From contig NZ_JAMKBJ010000018.1 in the NCBI RefSeq assembly GCF_027563315.1, positions 1 to 54,574 on the forward strand: 54,574 nucleotides of DNA, read 5' to 3'. Below, piece by piece: positions 46,742-54,574 of the stretch. The position numbers and the translations under genes were made by a program. The DNA is from Paenisporosarcina quisquiliarum (GTDB lineage: Bacteria > Bacillota > Bacilli > Bacillales_A > Planococcaceae). Each line of letters opens with the position of its first letter. Within the stretch, counting starts at the first letter, position 1. Below the pieces are notes generated by a model. The model saw only the letters and a list, made by a program, of their open reading frames with translations. It was not told the DNA's origin and ran no database searches.

Positions 46742-48160
46742 ATGCGTGATGTTCAATTACATACAACGACAATTTCTTTAAATAAAGATGAATTTTACTA
46801 TGCCTATAAATATTTGACTCAACATGAATCTCACCACATTTTGATGGAAAGCGGTAGAGGTGGTAACTATAGTGTCGCGTCTTGGAATCCTCTTGCAGTC
46901 GTTGAATCAACGGAAGATGGATTACGTATTGAGTGGCGCGACGGAGAAGTGGAAGAAAGACAGGGAGAAGCATTGCAGTTGGTGGAAGAATTGGTAGCTG
47001 AATATCGGTTCCAACATATCTCGGAGTTGCCGGATTTCCAAGGTGGAGCGGCAGGTTTCATTACGTATGATTATGCACGCCAAATCGAAGCGTTGCCTAA
47101 TGAGGCAGAGGATGATTTACACATTCCAGACCTGTACTTTTATTTACTCGACCAATGGACAGTATTAGATATTGAAAAGGAACTCCTACATATCATGCAT
47201 ATCTCAACAGCTTCAGTCGATTTGCAAGCTGAAAGTGACAAGTGGATGGAAGCGGCTAAAAGAGGCGTAGCTTCGAGAGTATTTTCACCAGGAGTGGCAA
47301 CCGAAGTACGGGAAGATCACACCGAGCTGCATGTCTCGATGACTGGACCGGCCTTCGAAGAAGCGGTGCGTCGCATTCAAACGTATATTGGTCAAGGGGA
47401 TGTATTCCAAGTCAACTTATCTGTGCGTCAGTCGAAAGCCTTGTCCGTTTCACCAGTTACATACTACGAGGCATTGCGTTCCTTCAATCCGTCACCATAC
47501 ATGGCGTTTATTCAATCACCTGAGTTTGCAGTCGTATCAGGATCTCCAGAATTGCTTGTTAAGAAAAAAGGAGACGAGTTATCGACACGGCCGATTGCTG
47601 GAACACGTCCACGCGGGAAGAGCGAAGAAGAAGATGAGTTGCTAGCAAAAGAATTAATCGATAATGAAAAAGAACGTGCCGAACACGTGATGCTCGTAGA
47701 TTTGGAGCGCAATGATTTAGGTCGTGTTTCTTCTTACGGTTCTGTCGAAGTGAACGAATTTATGGTCATCGAAAAATATTCGCACGTCATGCATATTGTC
47801 TCGAATGTACGAGGTACGCTTGCTGCAAACACTTCGAATGCGGAAGTGATTCGTGCGGTGTTCCCAGGAGGTACCATCACGGGTGCACCAAAAATCCGAA
47901 CAATGGAAATCATTGAAGAACTCGAACCGGTAAGACGTGGTTTATATACAGGGTCTATTGGCTGGCTTGGTTACACGGGAGACCTTGAATTCAATATTGT
48001 TATCCGAACGGCATTTGTACGGAATGGCATTGCACATATTCAAGCAGGAGCGGGTATTGTCATTGATTCCAGTCCTGAAAACGAATATATCGAGTCGTTA
48101 AATAAAGCAAAAGCGCTTTGGCAAGCAAAAGCAATGGCGGAAGGAGTGGGCAATAAATGA
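46742..48160 (+). CDS. pabB: Aminodeoxychorismate synthase component I
   Basis: PabB, with PabA, converts chorismate and glutamine to 4-amino-4-deoxychorismate for folate. The 472 residues have the chorismate-binding core in the C-terminal half: [44 protein letters not shown] and [11 protein letters not shown]. The PIAGT motif lysine/alanine position, plus the folate-gene context, argue for PabB rather than TrpE. SD is GGGGGA. It overlaps pabA by 4 nt and opens the folate operon; I found no strong promoter in the 103-bp gap upstream. Confidence 0.94.
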   Translation: MRDVQLHTTTISLNKDEFYYAYKYLTQHESHHILMESGRGGNYSVASWNPLAVVESTEDGLRIEWRDGEVEERQGEALQLVEELVAEYRFQHISELPDFQGGAAGFITYDYARQIEALPNEAEDDLHIPDLYFYLLDQWTVLDIEKELLHIMHISTASVDLQAESDKWMEAAKRGVASRVFSPGVATEVREDHTELHVSMTGPAFEEAVRRIQTYIGQGDVFQVNLSVRQSKALSVSPVTYYEALRSFNPSPYMAFIQSPEFAVVSGSPELLVKKKGDELSTRPIAGTRPRGKSEEEDELLAKELIDNEKERAEHVMLVDLERNDLGRVSSYGSVEVNEFMVIEKYSHVMHIVSNVRGTLAANTSNAEVIRAVFPGGTITGAPKIRTMEIIEELEPVRRGLYTGSIGWLGYTGDLEFNIVIRTAFVRNGIAHIQAGAGIVIDSSPENEYIESLNKAKALWQAKAMAEGVGNK

Positions 48161-48750
48161 TTTTAATGATTGATAACTACGATTCATTTACTTATAACTT
48201 GGTTCAATATTTCGGAGAACTTGGCGAAGAGTTACTTGTTAAACGAAATGACGAATTGACAATGGCAGACATCGAGTCGTTAAAACCGGAAATGATTGTG
48301 GTTTCTCCTGGACCTTGTACACCAAATGATGCTGGCGTCAGTCTAGAAGTCATTACCCATTTCGCTGGTAAAATCCCGATATTCGGTGTTTGTCTCGGTC
48401 ATCAATCGATCGGACAAGCGTTCGGTGGAAATGTTATTCGCGCGGAACGGTTAATGCACGGTAAAACGTCTCCAGTTCATCACGATGGAAAAGGAGTAAA
48501 CGCAGAAATGCCAAATCCATTTACTGCGACGCGCTATCATTCCTTAATCGTCGAAAAAGAATCACTACCAGATTGTCTAGAAGTGACTTCCTGGACTGCA
48601 GAAGGTGAAATCATGGGACTTCGTCATCGCGACTATGCAATTGAAGGTGTTCAGTACCATCCAGAGTCCATCATGACGGAAGTCGGAAAACAGCTCTTGC
48701 GTAATTTCATTCAGACGTATTGCCATTCGGCAAAGAAGCAGGAAGCATAG
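48157..48750 (+). CDS. pabA: Aminodeoxychorismate/anthranilate synthase glutaminase component
   Basis: PabA is the class I glutamine amidotransferase that supplies ammonia to PabB; in B. subtilis it also serves TrpE. The 197 residues have the nucleophile C79 in [10 protein letters not shown], an oxyanion loop PGPCTPND and the catalytic His/Glu in YHPESI. Its start is in an ATGA overlap with pabB and its last base is the first of the pabC GTG. No separate trpG can be judged from this window. Confidence 0.95.
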   Translation: MILMIDNYDSFTYNLVQYFGELGEELLVKRNDELTMADIESLKPEMIVVSPGPCTPNDAGVSLEVITHFAGKIPIFGVCLGHQSIGQAFGGNVIRAERLMHGKTSPVHHDGKGVNAEMPNPFTATRYHSLIVEKESLPDCLEVTSWTAEGEIMGLRHRDYAIEGVQYHPESIMTEVGKQLLRNFIQTYCHSAKKQEA

Positions 48751-49607
48751 TGTGGGCTTGGATGAACGGGGAATTTGTCAAAGCGGATGAGCTGCGCATT
48801 TCTCCTTTTGACCATGGCTTTCTTTACGGCTTGGGCTTTTTTGAAACATTCCGTACGTATACGGGACAACCCTTTCTACTTACAGAACATTTGAATCGAT
48901 TGAAACGTGCCCTCGATGAATTTCGAATCGAAGTCGAGTTAGATTCGGTCTTGTTGATGGCGGTCATTCAACAATTAAATGAACGCAGTGGCGGAGAAGA
49001 TGGGTACTTTCGATTGAACGTATCAGCTGGAGTTCATGATATCGGCTTAGCGCCAGCGGTCTATGAAAAACCGACCGTGATATTATTTAGAAAGTCGCTC
49101 CCGCCAATGACACGAGGAAAAGAAAAATCCGCGGTATGGTTAGAGACGCGTCGCAATACACCCGAAAGTGGCATTCGCTACAAATCACATCATTATGCCA
49201 ACAACGTTCGTGCCCGGTTAGAACTTCCTTCACTCGCAGAGCAGGAAGGGTTCTTTTTGACAGAAGCCGGACATGTTGCTGAAGGCATCACCTCTAATAT
49301 TTTCTGGGTTAGTGAAGATGTCTTATATACCCCTTCGCTTGAAACGGGCATATTAGCTGGAATTACGCGTGACTGGATTATAAGCGAAGCAAAGAAACTT
49401 GGTCTCCATGTAGTTGAAGATTTATTTACGCCGGATAGGCTTGAAATGGCCAGTGAAGTATTTATCTCGAATGCAGTACAAGAATTAGTGCCCATTCGAA
49501 AGCTTGGATCGAATACTTTTGCTGGCAAGGACGGTTTCATCTATTCGCAGTTACACGAACGATACGTAGAGCAAGTGGAACAGCTAACTAAGGAGCGATC
49601 GCAGTGA
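48750..49607 (+). CDS. pabC: Aminodeoxychorismate lyase
   Basis: PabC releases pyruvate from aminodeoxychorismate to give p-aminobenzoate. The 285-residue protein is fold-type IV PLP: SPFDHGFLYGLGFFETF near the N terminus, and catalytic K145 in GIRYKSHHYANN. GTG 48750 is chosen because AGGAAG ends 5 nt upstream and the length fits the family; its first base is the last of the pabA stop. The stop overlaps folP by 4 nt. Confidence 0.92.
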   Translation: MWAWMNGEFVKADELRISPFDHGFLYGLGFFETFRTYTGQPFLLTEHLNRLKRALDEFRIEVELDSVLLMAVIQQLNERSGGEDGYFRLNVSAGVHDIGLAPAVYEKPTVILFRKSLPPMTRGKEKSAVWLETRRNTPESGIRYKSHHYANNVRARLELPSLAEQEGFFLTEAGHVAEGITSNIFWVSEDVLYTPSLETGILAGITRDWIISEAKKLGLHVVEDLFTPDRLEMASEVFISNAVQELVPIRKLGSNTFAGKDGFIYSQLHERYVEQVEQLTKERSQ

Positions 49608-50455
49608 ATTTAAAACACTACTCAAAACCGTTCGAAGTGAAAGGGACGGTCTTTGATTTTCATAAAGAAACCATTGTCATGGGAATACTAAATGCAACAC
49701 CAGACTCCTTTTCGGATGGTGGACGTTTTAATGCAGTTGAAGAAGCGGTCATTCATGCCAAGAAAATGGTGGCTGACGGAGCGAAAATAATTGATGTCGG
49801 TGGTGAATCCACACGTCCTGGCCATGCTGCGGTAAGTGAAGAAGAAGAAATATCACGTGTCATTCCTGTTATCGAAGCGCTTGTACGCGAAATGGATGTG
49901 ACCATTTCGATTGATACGTATAAAGCGAAAGTGGCAGAAGCCGCCATCCTTGCAGGTGCTCATATTATCAACGATGTGTGGGGAGCTAAGCGTGAGCCTG
50001 AAATTGCAGAAGTGGCAGCTAGACTCGGAGTGCCGATTATATTGATGCACAATCGCGATAACACGGAATACGCAAATTTCATTCCAGACGTATGCAAGGA
50101 ACTGGAAGAGAGTGTGCAAATCGCTAAAGATGCGGGTGTTCCTGATGAACAAATTTGGTTGGATCCCGGCATTGGGTTTGGGAAATCAACTGAACAAAAC
50201 ATTTGGATGATGCGCCATTTAGAAGAAGTAATGGAAATGGGCTATCCTGTATTGCTTGGCACATCCCGTAAGTCAATGATAGGCAATATTTTGAATCTGC
50301 CCGTGGAGGAACGTCTGGAAGGAACGGCGGCGACCGTATCTTTCGGCATTATGCAGGGGTGTCATATCATGCGAGTGCATGATGTAAAAGAAATCGTTCG
50401 CACTGTACGAATGATGGATGTACTGACAGGTAAAACACCATATATAGAACGTTAA
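49604..50455 (+). CDS. folP: Dihydropteroate synthase
   Basis: FolP condenses p-aminobenzoate with the pterin pyrophosphate and is the target of sulfonamides. The 283 residues have both family signatures: MGILNATPDSFSDGG (about 27-41) and the GGESTRPGH loop, plus the C-terminal VLLGTSRKS and MRVHD segments. It starts at GTG 49604, 8 nt after AAGGAG, overlapping pabC. Confidence 0.96.
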   Translation: MNLKHYSKPFEVKGTVFDFHKETIVMGILNATPDSFSDGGRFNAVEEAVIHAKKMVADGAKIIDVGGESTRPGHAAVSEEEEISRVIPVIEALVREMDVTISIDTYKAKVAEAAILAGAHIINDVWGAKREPEIAEVAARLGVPIILMHNRDNTEYANFIPDVCKELEESVQIAKDAGVPDEQIWLDPGIGFGKSTEQNIWMMRHLEEVMEMGYPVLLGTSRKSMIGNILNLPVEERLEGTAATVSFGIMQGCHIMRVHDVKEIVRTVRMMDVLTGKTPYIER

Positions 50456-50469
50456 GAGGGGCGAATGAA

Positions 50470-50838
50470 ATGGATTATATTCATGTGAATGAAATGGAAT
50501 TTTGGGGCTATCACGGTGTGTTCGCTGAAGAAACGAAACTCGGCCAACGATTCCGCGTAACGCTTTCACTTGCTGTCGACTTGCAGGAAGCGGGGCAAAC
50601 TGACAATCTCGAGAAAACAGTGAACTACGCAGAAGCATTCTTCGTATGCCAAAAGATTGTCGAAGGCGAACCAGCGAAGCTTGTTGAATCTGTCGCAGAG
50701 CGAATCGCAACCGAAATTTTATCGAAGTTTAAAGGAATAGTTAAAGGCTGCAAGGTGTTGGTGATTAAACCTGATCCTCCGATTCCTGGTCATTATCGTT
50801 CTGTGGCTGTGGAAATTACAAGAGGTACATATGTATGA
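50470..50838 (+). CDS. folB: Dihydroneopterin aldolase
   Basis: FolB cleaves dihydroneopterin to 6-hydroxymethyl-dihydropterin. The 122 residues have the family pattern FWGYHGVFAEE with the active-site tyrosine/glutamate, the VNYAEAF strand, and K in VLVIKPDPPIPG. SD is AGAGGGG. It overlaps folK by 4 nt. Confidence 0.95.
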   Translation: MDYIHVNEMEFWGYHGVFAEETKLGQRFRVTLSLAVDLQEAGQTDNLEKTVNYAEAFFVCQKIVEGEPAKLVESVAERIATEILSKFKGIVKGCKVLVIKPDPPIPGHYRSVAVEITRGTYV

Positions 50839-51353
50839 ACACCGCTTATCTTTCGTTAGGATCAAATTTAGGTAATCGTCTTGAGATGTTGCAAGATGCA
50901 GTGCAAATGCTCTTAGAACAAAAACACATTGAAGTCACGGCGGTATCTTCGGTTTATGAGACGGACCCGGTTGGTTATACTGAGCAAGCGCCTTTTTTAA
51001 ATATTGTCGTTGAGATCAAAAGCCATTTACCTGCAGATAAAATCCTTTTCATTTGCCTAGAAACAGAGCAGACTCTAGGACGGATTCGTGAATTTCGCTG
51101 GGGGCCAAGGTGCATAGACCTTGACATTTTGCTCTTTAATGATGAAAATATAGTGTCAGAGAAATTGACTGTCCCTCATCCGCGTATGCATGAGCGAGGA
51201 TTCGTTCTCGTTCCGTTAATGGAATTATTGCCTGAAGGCATACATCCAGTAACGGGTGTGCCTTTCCGCGAGTATGTAGAAGGACAGAAAGAAGGCGTTC
51301 ACGTATGGAAAACAATCGATGGGGTAGACGCATTCGTGCGTTTAGAAAACTAA
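50835..51353 (+). CDS. folK: HPPK, 2-amino-4-hydroxy-6-hydroxymethyldihydropteridine diphosphokinase
   Basis: FolK pyrophosphorylates the pterin before FolP. The 172 residues have the N-terminal LSLGSNLGNR, VSSVYETDPVG, and the signature RWGPRCIDLDILLF with the two metal aspartates. The last 49 nt overlap yazB in another frame. Confidence 0.95.
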   Translation: MNTAYLSLGSNLGNRLEMLQDAVQMLLEQKHIEVTAVSSVYETDPVGYTEQAPFLNIVVEIKSHLPADKILFICLETEQTLGRIREFRWGPRCIDLDILLFNDENIVSEKLTVPHPRMHERGFVLVPLMELLPEGIHPVTGVPFREYVEGQKEGVHVWKTIDGVDAFVRLEN

Positions 51354-51517
51354 AAGCGATGAAACAACTCGACTTTGCCAAACAAATTGGAATGTCGACA
51401 TCGATATTAGGACAAATCGAGCGTGGAACTCGAGTACCAACACAACAACAACTAGATACAATGGCATCCGTGCTGAATATAGAAGTAGAAGAGTTAATGG
51501 GTGAAACAAATTCATAA
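51305..51517 (+). CDS. yazB: Xre-type helix-turn-helix protein YazB
   Basis: This 70-residue protein is a single Xre/Cro-type HTH domain: GRRIRAFRKLKAM, then QLDFAKQIGMSTSILGQIE as helices 2-3. Its start lies within folK with no clear SD, suggesting reinitiation or coupling. The location between folK and dusB is the same in B. subtilis. Its targets are unknown; a role in sensing or tuning the folate operon is only a guess. Confidence 0.87.
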   Translation: MENNRWGRRIRAFRKLKAMKQLDFAKQIGMSTSILGQIERGTRVPTQQQLDTMASVLNIEVEELMGETNS

Positions 51518-51534
51518 GGAAAGGAGGATGAACG

Positions 51535-52560
51535 ATGACTGGAATGAGTGACAAGCCATTTCAAATTGGGGAACACGTCATGGATAACCGAGTAGTATTA
51601 GCGCCAATGGCCGGTATTTGCAACTCAGCATTCCGATTGACCGTTAAAGAATTTGGAGCGGGACTTGTTTATGCTGAGATGATCAGTGATAAAGGAATCG
51701 TGCAAAAGAACGAAAAGACAATGAACATGCTATACATTGACGGCAGGGAAAACCCGTTGTCATTGCAGATTTTCGGTGGCGACAAGGAAACGCTTGTTGA
51801 AGCTGCTAAATATGTAGATCAAAACACAACAGCGGATATTATCGATATCAATATGGGTTGCCCAGTTTCGAAAATCATTAAATGTGAAGCCGGCGCTAAG
51901 CTGCTGCTTGACCCTGAAAAGATTTATGAAATGGTTGCGGCAGTTGTAGATAATGTGAAGAAACCCGTGAGTGTTAAAATGCGTACTGGTTGGGATTTAG
52001 ATCATTTATATGCAGTTCAAAACGCACAAGCAGTTGAACGTGCGGGTGGAGCGGCGGTAGCCGTTCACGGACGAACTCGTGTGCAAATGTATGAAGGCCA
52101 TGCAGACTGGGATATCATTCGCCAAGTGAAAGAAAACGTCAACATTCCGGTTATTGGTAACGGAGACGTTGAAACACCCCAAGACGCGAAGCGAATGCTT
52201 GAGGAAACTGGCGTTGACGGCGTTATGATTGGTCGTGCAGCTTTAGGTGATCCTTGGATGATTTACCGCACGGTTGAATATTTGGAGTCTGGCGAATTGA
52301 AACCAGAACCATCTGTTCGTGAGAAAATGGATGTCTGTTTACTTCACTTCGAACGTTTAATGGCACTTAAAGGTGAACATGTTGCCGTTCGAGAAATGCG
52401 TAAACATGCTTCATGGTACTTAAAGGGCATTCGTGGAAACGGACAAGTCCGTAACTTAATTAACCAAACGGAGTCCGCACAAGAGTTGCGTTCATTGATT
52501 AATAACTTTGCGGATGAGCAAATGGCTTTAGGTCGGGAACTTGAAACTAGCGTTATGTAA
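51535..52560 (+). CDS. dusB: tRNA-dihydrouridine synthase (DusB family, YacF)
   Basis: This FMN-dependent enzyme reduces uridines in tRNA. The 341 residues form a TIM barrel with LAPMAGICNSAFR, the catalytic cysteine in INMGCPVSKI, KMRTGW, AVHGRTR and the FMN-phosphate segment GNGDVETP. A C-terminal helical domain follows. ATG 51535 is 7 nt after AAGGAGGA; ATG 51544 is a less favoured alternative. Confidence 0.94.
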   Translation: MTGMSDKPFQIGEHVMDNRVVLAPMAGICNSAFRLTVKEFGAGLVYAEMISDKGIVQKNEKTMNMLYIDGRENPLSLQIFGGDKETLVEAAKYVDQNTTADIIDINMGCPVSKIIKCEAGAKLLLDPEKIYEMVAAVVDNVKKPVSVKMRTGWDLDHLYAVQNAQAVERAGGAAVAVHGRTRVQMYEGHADWDIIRQVKENVNIPVIGNGDVETPQDAKRMLEETGVDGVMIGRAALGDPWMIYRTVEYLESGELKPEPSVREKMDVCLLHFERLMALKGEHVAVREMRKHASWYLKGIRGNGQVRNLINQTESAQELRSLINNFADEQMALGRELETSVM

Positions 52561-52571
52561 TACAGGAAAGT

Positions 52572-52603
52572 AGAGCTGTCACTTTAGGTGATAGCTCTTT
52601 TAT
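52572..52603 (+). terminator. Terminator after dusB (end of folate operon)
   Basis: AGAGCTGTCAC pairs with GTGATAGCTCT around a short loop and is followed by TTTT. Confidence 0.85.
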
Positions 52604-52699
52604 ATATAGAAGTTATTTTTCAGAATTATGGAAATTCTGAAGGATTTCTCTGAAATATCGATAAAGACGTGAAGACGTTTGTGAAATTGTGTACAATAG

Positions 52700-54244
<1,545 letters not shown>

Positions 54245-54258
54245 TCAATTCTTATAAG

Positions 54259-54292
54259 AAAGAAGCCGGGTTTCGACCTGGCTTCTTTTTCT
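54259..54292 (+). terminator. Terminator after lysS
   Basis: AAGAAGCCGGG pairs with CCTGGCTTCTT around TTTCGA and is followed by TTTTTC. Confidence 0.88.
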
Positions 54293-54350
54293 GTTTTTAG
54301 GGAAGAATTTAGCGTCTATTATTTTAATAATCTTTTAATTTTAAAAAGAC

Positions 54351-54379
54351 TTGTGCGGTCTTTTGGATGGTGGTATAGT
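54351..54379 (+). promoter_or_regulatory. rRNA operon promoter P1
   Basis: TTGTGC (54351-54356), 17 bp and TATAGT (54374-54379), with TGG before the -10. It is the upstream of two tandem promoters. Confidence 0.6.
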
Positions 54380-54432
54380 AATCAAGTCGCCAAAACAAGC
54401 GGCAAACAAAAATGAAAAAGCAAAACTTTTTG

Positions 54433-54461
54433 TTGACATGACAAACTGGATTTGCTAAGAT
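54433..54461 (+). promoter_or_regulatory. rRNA operon promoter P2
   Basis: TTGACA (54433-54438), 17 bp and TAAGAT (54456-54461). Downstream, the leader contains ACCTTGAAAACTGAACAG, typical of Bacillales pre-16S leaders, and a CACAC-TTCG-GTGTG hairpin. The 16S gene itself is beyond the window. Confidence 0.8.
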
Positions 54462-54574
54462 ATAAAAGTTGCTGTCGCGAGAGTGACCAACGAAATGAAC
54501 CTTGAAAACTGAACAGCAAAACGTCAACAATAAAGCGGAACACACTTCGGTGTGGGAAGCGAAACTTGAACTTA

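Overview
The window is a stretch of core chromosome from a low-GC, endospore-forming member of the Bacillales. Gene order follows, almost gene for gene, the Bacillus subtilis 168 segment from yaaO to lysS (compared from memory). Protein divergence, the gene losses listed below and the intergenic repeats fit a Planococcaceae genus such as Sporosarcina, Paenisporosarcina or Psychrobacillus better than Bacillus itself; the genus is an inference. Spore formation is indicated by sspF, spoVG, spoVT, spoIIE, fin, yabP and yabQ, and by promoter-like sites for sigma-H, -E and -G and boxes for Spo0A.

The window lies between two rRNA operons. It opens with the last ~66 nt of a 5S rRNA gene and closes with tandem rrn promoters and a leader running toward a 16S gene beyond the edge. 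Nearly everything is on the plus strand; only abrB and two tRNA genes are on the minus strand.

Layout: (1) 0.3-7.1 kb, yaaO-tmk-darA-holB-ricT-yabA-yabB-yazA-rsmI: nucleotide supply, c-di-AMP sensing, clamp loading, control of replication initiation and RNA methylation. (2) 7.1-12.1 kb, abrB divergent from metG, then tatD and the yabE cell-wall protein. (3) 12.3-17.4 kb, rnmV-rsmA-veg-sspF-ispE-purR-ridA-spoVG. (4) 17.6-20.7 kb, an RND exporter inserted between spoVG and glmU. (5) 21.0-29.5 kb, glmU-prs-ctc-pth-fin-mfd-spoVT. (6) 29.8-35.1 kb, yabM-mazG-rqcP-yabP-yabQ-divIC-yabR. (7) 35.2-38.7 kb, a DinB-family gene, tRNA-Glu and tRNA-Met on the minus strand, and spoIIE. (8) 38.7-45.6 kb, tilS-hpt-ftsH-coaX-hslO-yacD. 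(9) 45.7-54.2 kb, cysK, the folate operon pabB-pabA-pabC-folP-folB-folK-yazB-dusB, and lysS.

Compared with B. subtilis, csfB/xpaC/yaaN, yaaR, yabG and yabS/yabT are missing from their usual places, while the RND exporter and the DinB-family gene are additions. I found no phage, insertion sequence, CRISPR array or defence island. The most informative signals are regulatory: two tandem pairs of Spo0A boxes between abrB and metG, a spoIIE promoter with 21-bp spacing, sporulation promoters overlapping the terminators of upstream genes, and at least four copies of a long palindromic intergenic repeat. I see no convincing new multi-gene system here. Several start codons are TTG or GTG and were chosen by Shine-Dalgarno (SD) position.
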